Assembly: GCF_003315595.1 (NCBI RefSeq)
Contig: NZ_QNQU01000001.1
Location: 372,001-436,000, forward strand
Source: Pedobacter miscanthi
GTDB taxonomy: Bacteria; Bacteroidota; Bacteroidia; Sphingobacteriales; Sphingobacteriaceae
Length of the DNA: 64,000 bases
Reading direction: 5' to 3'
Below, piece by piece: positions 44,117-53,086 of the stretch (position 1 is the stretch's first letter; the number at the start of each line of letters is the position of its first letter). The notes beneath the pieces were generated by a model, which ran no database searches, was not told the DNA's origin, and saw only the letters and a program-made list of their open reading frames with translations. Position numbers and translations under genes: made by a program.

Positions 44117-45983
44117 AGTAAACAGGCAGTTCAACATATCCTTCTTCTTCTTTTTTGATTTCATGCATATTCAGGTTTATCCTGCAGTTAACCGCGGACG
44201 TTTCATACTTACCCGAAAATGAGCTTTGCGCATCCGCAGCAATTACCCCTACCATTTCGCCTGCACCGAGTGATGCGATCTTGCCCGCTGGGATCAATAC
44301 TTCGAGTTTTTCACTCAAAGAAACCGAGACTTTGCTCCGGTCGATTGAAAGGCTTTCTCCCAACTGTTTAGACTTCCCAAGGATCCGTTCCATCCATTCG
44401 AGCGTTTCCTTATTCCTGACAGATCCCGAAAGCACATTTCCGATCACAGAGGTTATCGTAGAGGCCGTATCTTTACCATATTGCTGTTTAAACTGTGGCA
44501 GTTCCTGAAGCCCGATCAGTACAGCGACCCTGTTGGACCGTGCGGTAGCAATGAGGTTTTCAATACGGTGTACAAAAAGTGTAGGCACTTCATCAATAAG
44601 CAGCGCAGAAGGAAGATTACCCTTTGAATTAATCAGCCGTGTCAGCCTGTTCAGAACCACTGAATAACATGCGGAATTGATATTCTGGGTGTTGGGATCA
44701 TTTGCCAGTACCAACATCCCGGGCGATTCCCTGCTGGAAATTTTTAGGTTAAAATCATCCCCGGAGAACACCCAGAAGCTCTCCTTTGTCGCCATTCGGC
44801 TCATAAATATTTTCAGTGTGCCGATCTGTCCTTCTAGCTGATCAAAAGCTTTTGCTGCAAATGCGGATTTAAAGGGAGAAAGCAGGGAAACCAGTTCAGG
44901 ATCGGTAAACAGCACCGCGAATATCTCCGCATAAGACAGGTTTAAAAAAGCCATTACATGTGGCAGGCTTGAATGTTTTCCGTTTTCGTACCTGCTCAAA
45001 AAATAGATGATGGAGGCCAGAAAATTAATTGCAGACTGCGTAAAAAAAGCATCACTTCCACTGGCCTTATCTCCTTTTTTCAATGCCTCAACCGTTGCTT
45101 CAGCGGTTTCGGAAGCATCTGCCAGCGTCAGGATATAATCAGCCCGGAGTGGATTTATCCGCCTGCTCTTTTCAACCTCGTTCAGGTTGATCACATGAAA
45201 AGCAAATCCCTCGAGTAACCCTTTCTTCTTTGCGGCCAAATAGTGGTAGTACGCGATTTTTCCAAGGTCCGGATATTTGAAATCGTACAGGCATACCGCA
45301 AAAGACTTGGCGATCATCTGCCGGATAAACGGGTTTATGATCGAAAAGGATTTCCCCGAACCAGGCGTACCGATCACCATTGTTGCACGGAAGGGATTGA
45401 CCAGGTTAATCCAGCCTTTTCGTACCCTTTTCCCATAATAAAAAAGCATCGGTATATTCACTGAGTACAGCGTCTCTACCTTGACCGTAGGCTGCATAAA
45501 ACTTTCAGCCTCAACATTCCATTTATCTTTGCCCAGGCCCGAACGGATGATCTTGGACACATTGTCCATAGAAACGCTGATCATTGCCGCACCAAGCAGT
45601 GAACATATTATGTATCCCAGATCGTACCAGGAAGTATAGGCAAATACCCACGCAGAAGGTTTGCCATAAAAATAAATGCTTCCAAAATATAACAACAGAC
45701 CAGCACAGAGCGGATAGACAATCTTACTTTTTACGTCAAAATCCGGCTGCTTTTTAGATAATGTGCCGATACTGACCAGACAGATCAACACAAAAACCCA
45801 AAGCTTGCTGTAAAGGAGTTCGTCATATACAGGTAGCAGTTTTATTTTATAAAGTCCTGCTGAAAAAAGCCCCCAGAATGGCGCATCAATGTATACAAAT
45901 AGCGTAACCTCTAAAAAAACGCAGAAATAGATCAGGCATTGGAGAAAGCCGTGCAGCTTTTGGATCTCTTTTGACTCTTCCAT
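44025..45983 (-). CDS. Type IV coupling protein (VirD4/TraG-like, MobC)
   Basis: A 652-residue ATPase that brings the relaxase-DNA complex to the transfer channel. Four hydrophobic segments occupy the first 140 residues; Walker A GTPGSGKS is at 205-212, with the Walker B-like ALLIDEVPTL and a later RSNRVAVLIGLQELPQF that matches coupling proteins. It lies next to TraN. A final short sequence beyond the motor domain may contact the relaxase. Confidence 0.92.
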   Translation of the reverse strand: MEESKEIQKLHGFLQCLIYFCVFLEVTLFVYIDAPFWGLFSAGLYKIKLLPVYDELLYSKLWVFVLICLVSIGTLSKKQPDFDVKSKIVYPLCAGLLLYFGSIYFYGKPSAWVFAYTSWYDLGYIICSLLGAAMISVSMDNVSKIIRSGLGKDKWNVEAESFMQPTVKVETLYSVNIPMLFYYGKRVRKGWINLVNPFRATMVIGTPGSGKSFSIINPFIRQMIAKSFAVCLYDFKYPDLGKIAYYHYLAAKKKGLLEGFAFHVINLNEVEKSRRINPLRADYILTLADASETAEATVEALKKGDKASGSDAFFTQSAINFLASIIYFLSRYENGKHSSLPHVMAFLNLSYAEIFAVLFTDPELVSLLSPFKSAFAAKAFDQLEGQIGTLKIFMSRMATKESFWVFSGDDFNLKISSRESPGMLVLANDPNTQNINSACYSVVLNRLTRLINSKGNLPSALLIDEVPTLFVHRIENLIATARSNRVAVLIGLQELPQFKQQYGKDTASTITSVIGNVLSGSVRNKETLEWMERILGKSKQLGESLSIDRSKVSVSLSEKLEVLIPAGKIASLGAGEMVGVIAADAQSSFSGKYETSAVNCRINLNMHEIKKEEEGYVELPVYYDFGDNKEEILRSNFMRITREIEVMVAGFA

Positions 45984-45994
45984 AAAGCCATCAA

Positions 45995-46822
45995 CTAATG
46001 CTCAAGTGGATCAGCGTCCAAGAGGTCTCCATACCGTATGCCAAAAGAAAGAACCCTACCTGAGATCTGCTTTTCTGAAAGTGTTACGTTAAGGATCTTA
46101 TTTCCCGGAAAGGTGAATTTTCTAAAAATAAAAACATTCCGGTAATACTTACTGAAAGTTGAAACCCTGGAAAAAACATACTCCGGAACCAGATCGATTG
46201 ACTGGCTATTAGCGGCCCGCATCATTTTTTTATCATCGATGCTAAACCTGACTTCATCAATATCAAACCTCAGATTACCTTTGTTCAGATAACTTATATC
46301 CAGAAATACATAGTCCCCCACGCTTGCGATCTTATTCAGCACTGCCTTAAGTCCATATCCTTTCGCCCTGACCGATCCAGTAGAAGAAGATTTTCTGAAC
46401 ATGGAAAGCGCATAAGCCCTCGCCTCTGATTCAGACAGCGCTACATCGGGCAATGAGATAGGCCGCATATCCGAACTGCCGATATCCAGATTGCTCCTGA
46501 AAAGGCTGTCCGATCTGCCCTGATCATAGACCAGGCTGAACTGGGAGATATTCTTTTCTCCAACTACGGTGAGCACCGCAGAAAAAGCCGAAGCACAGGA
46601 ATCCATTAATTTCAATCTCAACAGGTTCGCCACCGGGATATCACCATGAACCTTAGAGGTTGAAATATCAACGTAACGGATATTTTCCGGTGAAAGGATA
46701 TGCACGGTCATATCACTTTTAAGATATATGACCGACAGTGGCTTATTCAAAGGGAAAATCTGGGCAAAAGACTGCCAGGTGGCCAAAAAGCTTATGGCCA
46801 ATAGAAAAAGTATTTTTTTCAT
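45995..46822 (-). CDS. traN: Conjugative transposon protein TraN (VirB9-like)
   Basis: A 275-residue exported protein (signal MKKILFLLAISFLATWQSFA) of the DUF4138/TraN family, which with TraM forms the outer part of the transfer channel. Conserved stretches are the DMTVHILSPENIRYVDIS block and the C-terminal YLNKGNLRFDIDEVRFSIDD. Follows TraM by five bases. Confidence 0.9.
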   Translation of the reverse strand: MKKILFLLAISFLATWQSFAQIFPLNKPLSVIYLKSDMTVHILSPENIRYVDISTSKVHGDIPVANLLRLKLMDSCASAFSAVLTVVGEKNISQFSLVYDQGRSDSLFRSNLDIGSSDMRPISLPDVALSESEARAYALSMFRKSSSTGSVRAKGYGLKAVLNKIASVGDYVFLDISYLNKGNLRFDIDEVRFSIDDKKMMRAANSQSIDLVPEYVFSRVSTFSKYYRNVFIFRKFTFPGNKILNVTLSEKQISGRVLSFGIRYGDLLDADPLEH

Positions 46823-46827
46823 AATGT

Positions 46828-48027
46828 TTATTTTGATTGTTTCTGAAACGATTGGGGATCGATAAGATAAACGCGGGTATTGTATTTGACCTTCGCCTTA
46901 TTTTTTCTGATCAGCCCGGAAATCGCAGAGGAGGTTGAAGTAAATATCTTATCTACCGCGCTCATCAGGAATTCCTGCTGGTCTTTAGCGCCCCCTTGAG
47001 TAGAAAAGCCCTGGATTGATTCGGTCCCGAGGTTGCGGGAAAACTCCCTAAAGTTGGACGAAGGAACATACAAGCCTTCAAGGCCATCAAGATCATATAT
47101 TTCGAGCCTGACAGGAATAATTTTATCTTCCCTTGCAATGGAGGTGATACTGAGTTTGACCCTTTGCTGGGAAAACCCTGAAATTTCTGCATAGAGATAG
47201 CTCCCTTTTTTTAGGGGCAGGGAATCAACAAACAGATCTTCCAATATCCGGATCCTGATCCTAGAACCAGAATATCCGGTTACGTTTTCATCGATAACGG
47301 CACAGATGGGAGTTCTTTCTTTTTCCGCCATGACCGTATTAAAAATACCTCCGGTAGCCCGCTGTTTAGTGACCGGCTGGACATCCTGGGATAGAGCGAT
47401 CAAAGCCGGCTTTAATTTTTCTTTTCTTTTAAACTCTGCCTGATACTCCGGATCGTTGGCCTTTCCCATACTGTCCATATAGGACATCTGTTTTTTGAAC
47501 ACTTCCATCGGATCCCGTTCAAGCTCCTTAACATTTCGATCTACGACAGGTTGCCGGATAGGTTTCCCACGTTCAGCGAATGCTGAAAGTGCCTCTGCCA
47601 TTGCCCTGTCTTCCGCCGAAAGCTGAGGTTTGGCCCTGTTGAAACCCCTGAAACCAGCGGAAGGAACTATCGAAGAACTTAACGCTGCTGTTTCCCTGAC
47701 CTTAAGTACATGGCCGGTAGAATCCAGCGTGTTTTTCTGTTTTCCGGCATCCAGGGCAATGTACGCCTTTTCATCACCCTCAATGTTGTTAATCGCGCTA
47801 TTCCCCTGCGAGTCCTTATAGCGGTCCCGGTAAGCGTCCAGTTTATCGGTAAGGCCACGTTTTCTTACCTGATCGGAAATATCGGCAATGTTACTGTTCA
47901 TCCCCTGTTGGACTGTAACCTCCTCCTTTTGGCCGGCCGAACTTTGGTAGATATAGAAGAACAGGCATAAAAATGGTAGCGCCAGCAAAGGCACTATATA
48001 TCTGGGCTGTTTTAAGTTTATTTTCAT
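46828..48027 (-). CDS. traM: Conjugative transposon protein TraM (VirB10-like)
   Basis: A 399-residue protein with one N-terminal helix (YIVPLLALPFLCLFFYIYQS), a long proline- and charge-rich linker and a C-terminal barrel-like part (ICAVIDENVTGYSGSRIRIR, YDLDGLEGLYVPSSNFRE). This is the layout of VirB10, which spans the inner membrane to the outer-membrane core. Four-base overlap with the gene before it. Confidence 0.9.
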   Translation of the reverse strand: MKINLKQPRYIVPLLALPFLCLFFYIYQSSAGQKEEVTVQQGMNSNIADISDQVRKRGLTDKLDAYRDRYKDSQGNSAINNIEGDEKAYIALDAGKQKNTLDSTGHVLKVRETAALSSSIVPSAGFRGFNRAKPQLSAEDRAMAEALSAFAERGKPIRQPVVDRNVKELERDPMEVFKKQMSYMDSMGKANDPEYQAEFKRKEKLKPALIALSQDVQPVTKQRATGGIFNTVMAEKERTPICAVIDENVTGYSGSRIRIRILEDLFVDSLPLKKGSYLYAEISGFSQQRVKLSITSIAREDKIIPVRLEIYDLDGLEGLYVPSSNFREFSRNLGTESIQGFSTQGGAKDQQEFLMSAVDKIFTSTSSAISGLIRKNKAKVKYNTRVYLIDPQSFQKQSK

Positions 48028-48452
48028 GGTTGTTGGATTGATTTAAGCTCCAGCAGCGCGTCTTCCAGAAATACAGAATCAGCCCTTGAAAGCTTCTTTT
48101 TATTTAAAACCGAGTCTACCTTGTCCCTGATGGTCATCGTGCGTCGCAGATCGCCTGCCGCTTTGGAAATGGAATTCAGTCCATGGTTACTTCCCTGAAG
48201 ATTTTGAACACTGTCATTTTTTTTACTTACTACAGGTATATTCCCATCCCCGGACCTGAGATCAGAACTGAACGACCATAACACCGAATAGATCAGTGCA
48301 ATGACCATACAGACAAATATTGTCCTTGGAAACCTTGATAAAACCAGGGTTAAAGAATGGTATATCTTTTTGATATAAGGCGCGAGCTCACTCTTGAGAT
48401 CAGCCCATACCGTTTTTTCGGATGCCCTGTCAGAGCGAATTTTTCTGAACAT
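48024..48452 (-). CDS. Small membrane protein in the TraL position
   Basis: A 142-residue protein with one membrane helix (IFVCMVIALIYSVLWSF) and a charged periplasmic tail. No domain was recognised. It lies between TraK and TraM, the place of TraL. ATG at 48452 chosen over a TTG at 48473; it overlaps TraK by 23 bases. Confidence 0.65.
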   Translation of the reverse strand: MFRKIRSDRASEKTVWADLKSELAPYIKKIYHSLTLVLSRFPRTIFVCMVIALIYSVLWSFSSDLRSGDGNIPVVSKKNDSVQNLQGSNHGLNSISKAAGDLRRTMTIRDKVDSVLNKKKLSRADSVFLEDALLELKSIQQP

Positions 48453-49044
48453 TTTCGATGTCTTTATTTTCAATGGTTTTCCAACCGGTGATCAATACCC
48501 CGTGGGGATTATTTTCACTCCGGGGGATATCTTTCAGATATCCTTCGGTAATCAGCGAACGGAACACGGTCACGCTGCGCCGGTCTATCTTTTGCCTTCC
48601 ATAATACCTGAAATACAGATGGGGCAGATCAAGGACTATAGAATCGGTCTGGAGGGTCAAAACAGAACTGCTTGAAAGCACGGAGCTGAAATAACCTTTT
48701 TCCTTCAGGTCATTATATTGCCGGGCACCTGATTCATCAATCAGGTACATCGCCCGTTTCATCTGGTACTCAATAAAGCGGTCATCGGGCGTGAGCGAAA
48801 AGAAAATGGAATGGAACAGGTCGATATGGGCCTTATATTCTGCTGGCCGGTTCATCTGCACATCGGTCTGTTTAGCAAGGATGGGCACATTATTATCCAG
48901 TATATAAATGCTCTTCCGGGCAGAAATGACCTGCTTATAGGCATAGACCGATACCACTATGCTTACCAGTAAGGCAAGCAACAGACTCCCTATTGATACA
49001 AAAGTGGCCAGGAGGATCCTGGATTCGATATTTTTGACGATCAT
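48430..49044 (-). CDS. traK: Conjugative transposon protein TraK (VirB8-like)
   Basis: A 204-residue protein with one N-terminal helix (LLATFVSIGSLLLALLVSIVVSV) and a periplasmic domain with IDLFHSIFFSLTPDDRFIEY, GYFSSVLSSSSVLTLQTDSI and VTVFRSLITEGYLKDI, the pattern of TraK. VirB8-like proteins form the inner-membrane ring of the channel. Confidence 0.88.
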   Translation of the reverse strand: MIVKNIESRILLATFVSIGSLLLALLVSIVVSVYAYKQVISARKSIYILDNNVPILAKQTDVQMNRPAEYKAHIDLFHSIFFSLTPDDRFIEYQMKRAMYLIDESGARQYNDLKEKGYFSSVLSSSSVLTLQTDSIVLDLPHLYFRYYGRQKIDRRSVTVFRSLITEGYLKDIPRSENNPHGVLITGWKTIENKDIENVQKNSL

Positions 49045-49070
49045 AATAAATGGTTAATAGAGATAAAGAA

Positions 49071-50219
49071 TCAAAAGAATTTTCCCGATGCCTTTTTCGC
49101 CATTCCCATAACGGTCTGGGAGCCCCGGCCAAAGTTGGATGCGGCGGAGCTGATCCCCGAAGTAGAAATGATCCAGGTCGAGATGCTGGGTACGGTGAAC
49201 ATGCAGATCGCGCCGATCAGAAAACTGAGGATCACCGTTCCGAATGACAGGATTCCGTTTCCGGCAAACCAGGCCATTTTTTCCATATTCACCGCCTCCC
49301 CGTTCTCCCCGATCAGCTCTTTATACCTGCTGATCTCCATGGTCATGGCCGTTTTTTGGAGCAGGGCGATAATGTACATCACCAGATATCCGATCCCTAA
49401 ATAAAGATTTACCGAAACAAACCTCGCAATCCATGTACTCAAAGAGTCCCTAAAAGAAGGCAGGACACTTGCAGCAACGGCAAATGGCCCCAGGATAATC
49501 AGGATCGCGGAATAAATGATCTGGATGATAAACAGCACATAGACCGCCAAGCGGAGGATCCAGATTCCCAGCAGTTCCAATAACTGCGTGAGTAACAACT
49601 GCATGCCGATCTTCAGGCGGTTCTTGAGTTCAATAACCGGGCTGATGACCGTCGACATCCCCTCTTTTACCGAACTGGTCACCGAATCCCATGCCTGGCC
49701 GATCCAGGTATCGGACTCTTTTTCTGCAAGTTCTGTCTCTGCCTGAAAACTGTAAAGCGCATTGGCAACCTTGATCATATAGTCAGCACGGATCAGCCGC
49801 AGGTTATTGACGTTGGCCTGTTCACTCATGTACATCTCTTCGGTTTTCACCGCTACCAGGTCCGTTGGAAAAGCAATGACCTTGGTAAAAGCACCCCACC
49901 ATAAAATAATCATCACCAGCCCGAAAGGGCGGAGCAAAGGCATAATCTCCAGCTTTTTGTCCCCCGAAATCATCTCATAAGACTTAATGGCAAAGAATAT
50001 GATCATGAAAATGGCAGCCAGTGCCTTGGCATCACCAATAAAAAGATCGAAATGCTCCCATAGGGAATTTTTAAGTCCTTTTAAAAAGACCATCACCCCC
50101 TCCTCGTATACCCCATTCCCCTGCAGGAATTCAAATGACCGGCGGTAATTGGTAGTCTGGGCAGATGCCGCAATGGCCAATACCATCAGCAGCGAAATAA
50201 GCCCTACATATTTTTTCAT
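49071..50219 (-). CDS. traJ: Conjugative transposon protein TraJ (VirB6/TrbL-like)
   Basis: A 382-residue inner-membrane protein: signal-like start, then about seven hydrophobic segments (for example LLELLGIWILRLAVYVLFII, IIYSAILIILGPFAVAASVL and ILSFLIGAICMFTVPSISTW). The position after VirB5-slot genes and before TraK is that of VirB6. Ends with a G/S/K-rich tail. Confidence 0.88.
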   Translation of the reverse strand: MKKYVGLISLLMVLAIAASAQTTNYRRSFEFLQGNGVYEEGVMVFLKGLKNSLWEHFDLFIGDAKALAAIFMIIFFAIKSYEMISGDKKLEIMPLLRPFGLVMIILWWGAFTKVIAFPTDLVAVKTEEMYMSEQANVNNLRLIRADYMIKVANALYSFQAETELAEKESDTWIGQAWDSVTSSVKEGMSTVISPVIELKNRLKIGMQLLLTQLLELLGIWILRLAVYVLFIIQIIYSAILIILGPFAVAASVLPSFRDSLSTWIARFVSVNLYLGIGYLVMYIIALLQKTAMTMEISRYKELIGENGEAVNMEKMAWFAGNGILSFGTVILSFLIGAICMFTVPSISTWIISTSGISSAASNFGRGSQTVMGMAKKASGKFF

Positions 50220-50240
50220 AATAAACAGTTTAGGATAACA

Positions 50241-51044
50241 TTAATATTTACGGTTGCGCAGTACCTCCCGCGCTATTTCAACATCAGTGTTCTGATTCCA
50301 TTTTTCGATCCGGGTTTCCTGAGCCTTTAGTTTTTTTTGAAGGAGATTCTGCGCAATAAAGCGTCCTGCAGTGGAAACCCTTGTCGACCAGATGCCCATC
50401 AGCTTTCGGTAATCCATCAGCATCCCATGATAAGATAGGATCCTTGCTCCCCGGTCCTGATTGGTTTTTCTGGTCATATCCAGCCTTTCGGCCAGCATTT
50501 TCATTTCACCATTATACCAGTCATAACTTCCTTCGCTGATCAGTTTGGCCTTGATGCCGGCACTTAAACCCTCCACCGCGAGCAGCGGATCAAAATCCGT
50601 TATAGCCTTTAGCTGATGGGAATAATAGAGCAACCATAAAGGATCCGCAGCGGATAATAAGCCGGAATGGCCCAGGATTTCTTCTTTTGCCACATTGCCC
50701 AATGAATCTGAATGAAGTTCATAAGACCGGTCTGCATCTTTTTGAAGCCCCGCCAGTGACAGCCGCTGCAGTTGTGGCCCCGTGCCAGCGAGGGGACGCA
50801 GATCGGTCTTTGGATAATTGGGATGTAGTCCCCAGGTCAGCCAATAATAGGGATTGATGCCCAGCCACCCTGATGTCGGGGTAAACTTTGAACGGTCCCA
50901 TTGCTTGAAAACCATGCGCTCCTGCTGATTGACCATGCTCTCATCTCGGATAGATTTTTGGGCATGGGATAACCCTGCCAAAAGCATCAATAACACAAAG
51001 GTAGGCAAGACCCCTGCTATCTTATTTATTCTTATTTTTTTCAT
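50241..51044 (-). CDS. Exported conjugation protein of unknown family
   Basis: A 267-residue protein with a signal peptide (VLPTFVLLMLLAGLSHAQ) and a helical, charged body (ERLDMTRKTNQDRGARILSY, KLKAQETRIEKWNQNTDVE). Not recognised. It overlaps the next gene by four bases and lies between VirB4 and VirB6 homologues with three paralogous exported proteins; a pilus-assembly role is inferred from place only. Confidence 0.6.
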   Translation of the reverse strand: MKKIRINKIAGVLPTFVLLMLLAGLSHAQKSIRDESMVNQQERMVFKQWDRSKFTPTSGWLGINPYYWLTWGLHPNYPKTDLRPLAGTGPQLQRLSLAGLQKDADRSYELHSDSLGNVAKEEILGHSGLLSAADPLWLLYYSHQLKAITDFDPLLAVEGLSAGIKAKLISEGSYDWYNGEMKMLAERLDMTRKTNQDRGARILSYHGMLMDYRKLMGIWSTRVSTAGRFIAQNLLQKKLKAQETRIEKWNQNTDVEIAREVLRNRKY

Positions 51045-51730
51045 CTTTTTAGGTATTTAGCGTTTCTGATAATATCTTCCACGACCGAGCGGTCCTGACT
51101 GATAAAGGAAGAAATGGGATTAAGTGAAGAAAAAACGCCCTTTATTTTGGCATAATACATAGCCTTCCAGGCGCCATAGGTAAGTCCGGAGAGGATGTGA
51201 AGTTCAGCATTGATCTTTCGCAGTAGCGCATCCCTTGCCGCATGATCCATAAGTATGTTATTCCCACTCTTAAGCACAAAACCGGAAACTTCGCTGAATA
51301 ATCTAACCGCACGAGAATTCATCTCACGGTACATGTCTTCAGCGAAAAGCAATAGGTAAGGCTCGGATTTAGCCAGTTCTGCCATCTGGGTGGAATAATG
51401 CAATATTTCCCCGCAGACCGTCGCCATGTTTTTGACCATCAGCCCTCCTTTCAACGCGGAATTAACATTAGACAGTCCTTCATAAATAATCGATTGAGCA
51501 GTGACAACAGTGGCACAGTTCAGGTTGATCTGTTTCAGGCTTGCGTTTATCCTGTCCAAAAATTCATTATGCGTCATCTCCGCCGCACTCCTCACGGCAA
51601 AATTTTCATTGACGATACCAAAGTGCCTGGAATCAAAAACTACCCGCTGGGCATATCCCCCTAATGAACAGCCCCCTAGTACAAGCAAAGTACCCCATAC
51701 ATAAATCAGCATTAACAGTTGCTTTTTCAT
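51041..51730 (-). CDS. VirB5-position exported protein, paralogue 1 (lipoprotein-like)
   Basis: A 229-residue protein with a signal ending VLGGCSLGGYAQ, which can be read as a lipobox. The body is helical and ends SQDRSVVEDIIRNAKYLKR, the tail shared with the other two copies. Blocks such as AELAKSEPYLLLFAEDMYRE and KIKGVFSSLNPISSF are also conserved. ATGA overlaps on both sides. Placed after TraG (VirB4) like VirB5 pilus-tip proteins; function inferred. Confidence 0.7.
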   Translation of the reverse strand: MKKQLLMLIYVWGTLLVLGGCSLGGYAQRVVFDSRHFGIVNENFAVRSAAEMTHNEFLDRINASLKQINLNCATVVTAQSIIYEGLSNVNSALKGGLMVKNMATVCGEILHYSTQMAELAKSEPYLLLFAEDMYREMNSRAVRLFSEVSGFVLKSGNNILMDHAARDALLRKINAELHILSGLTYGAWKAMYYAKIKGVFSSLNPISSFISQDRSVVEDIIRNAKYLKR

Positions 51731-52395
51731 CTCTTTAAATATTTGGCGTTTCGGATAATATCCTCAATGAGCGAACGGTCGGTACTGATGTAATCTGAAA
51801 ATGGGTTTAGCCGCATAAAGAGTGCCTTCATATTTCCATAAGAAATCATATTCAGCAGCTCGGAGGATATCCCGCGCAGCTTGGAGAGTTCAGCAAGAAA
51901 AAAATCAAAAAGGATTTTCCTATCCGAAACTTTCATCTGGTTCACCGCACCTATGCTTACCGTTAAGCCTATCAGAAAAGAAAGCAGATCTTTGGACCTC
52001 AAGAGAAACTCGGCTTCGGTCTGATACACCAATAAAAGCAAGGCTGGGTTCGCTCTGGCCAGTTCATAGAATTTCACCTGGTCATCCGTAATACCCTGTA
52101 CCAACGGAACCGCTTTTAATCCTATATCCATAGCAACCATTGCCGTGCCGATCAGGTTAAAACGGCCCTGTATTTCCCGGTAGCTGTTTTTCAGCTTAGC
52201 AAGCATCGTGCGGTTCGCCTGCTCATTGATCAAGGTTAAACTTTGTTTATCCCTAGCGGCCTGCTGCTTTTCATTTTCTGACTTTGAATCGCTCACCAGC
52301 TGATGGATCCCGGGGATATTAAGTGCCTTCTGCTGGCCATGGCTTCCAAGAAAGCAGCCAAAAACCAAATGTATGATCAAGATAAATCCTTTCAT
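51727..52395 (-). CDS. VirB5-position exported protein, paralogue 2
   Basis: A 222-residue exported protein (MKGFILIIHLVFGCFLGSHG) with a more diverged body but the same closing pattern STDRSLIEDIIRNAKYLKR and MKALFMRLNPFSDYI. Four-base overlaps with both neighbours. The middle of the set is the most diverged, as expected if copies specialise. Confidence 0.7.
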   Translation of the reverse strand: MKGFILIIHLVFGCFLGSHGQQKALNIPGIHQLVSDSKSENEKQQAARDKQSLTLINEQANRTMLAKLKNSYREIQGRFNLIGTAMVAMDIGLKAVPLVQGITDDQVKFYELARANPALLLLVYQTEAEFLLRSKDLLSFLIGLTVSIGAVNQMKVSDRKILFDFFLAELSKLRGISSELLNMISYGNMKALFMRLNPFSDYISTDRSLIEDIIRNAKYLKR

Positions 52396-53054
52396 TTTTT
52401 TAAGTATTTAGCATCCGTTATAACCTGATTAGCAATCCTGACATCCATATTCACCCAACCTGCCCAGGGATTGAGCGAAGCAAACAATCCCTTCATTTTC
52501 GCCCAATACATAGCCCTGTGCATTCCATAAGCGGTACCGCGCAGGATCCGCATCTGGGTCGCAATATTGTTGAGCAGTTTTGAGCGTTCCCCGGCATCCA
52601 TCAGGTTTCCCTTGCCGCCTTTTAAGACAAAAGTCCCCACCTCGCTCCCCAGCGAAAGTGCCCTGACCTTAAATTCACGGGCTCCCTGCTCGGCGAATAA
52701 TAGCAGCACGGGATCGGACTTTGCGAGTTCAACCGTTTTTTCTACATCCCCTACAATATCAAGCCCTATTTCACCGATCTCTTTTACCGACACCAAGTTA
52801 TTCATCACCGCAGCAACCTGCGTCAGCCCCTGATAGATCCTATCCTGCAGATCGTTTACGATCAGCAGCTGACCGCTCACCGCAAGCTGACCTTTTGAGA
52901 TCAGGCTCAAGTTATCGTTTGTACGGTTCAACTGGCCATTGATCACCGTGGCATGCCCGGCAATAGCCCCAGAAGTCAACGGATCGACATAAAGCGTCTG
53001 GGCCGAAGTATACAGGCAGGGCAAAGCCATTAAAAACATAAGTATTGTTTTCAT
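52392..53054 (-). CDS. VirB5-position exported protein, paralogue 3
   Basis: A 220-residue exported protein (MKTILMFLMALPCLYTSAQT). Shared marks are VELAKSDPVLLLFAEQGARE, KMKGLFASLNPWAGWVNMD and the C-terminal ITDAKYLKK. It follows the TraG gene by 32 bases. Closest to paralogue 1 by eye. Confidence 0.7.
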   Translation of the reverse strand: MKTILMFLMALPCLYTSAQTLYVDPLTSGAIAGHATVINGQLNRTNDNLSLISKGQLAVSGQLLIVNDLQDRIYQGLTQVAAVMNNLVSVKEIGEIGLDIVGDVEKTVELAKSDPVLLLFAEQGAREFKVRALSLGSEVGTFVLKGGKGNLMDAGERSKLLNNIATQMRILRGTAYGMHRAMYWAKMKGLFASLNPWAGWVNMDVRIANQVITDAKYLKK

Positions 53055-53086
53055 ATCCTAATTGTTTAATAATAAAGTTTAACTGA

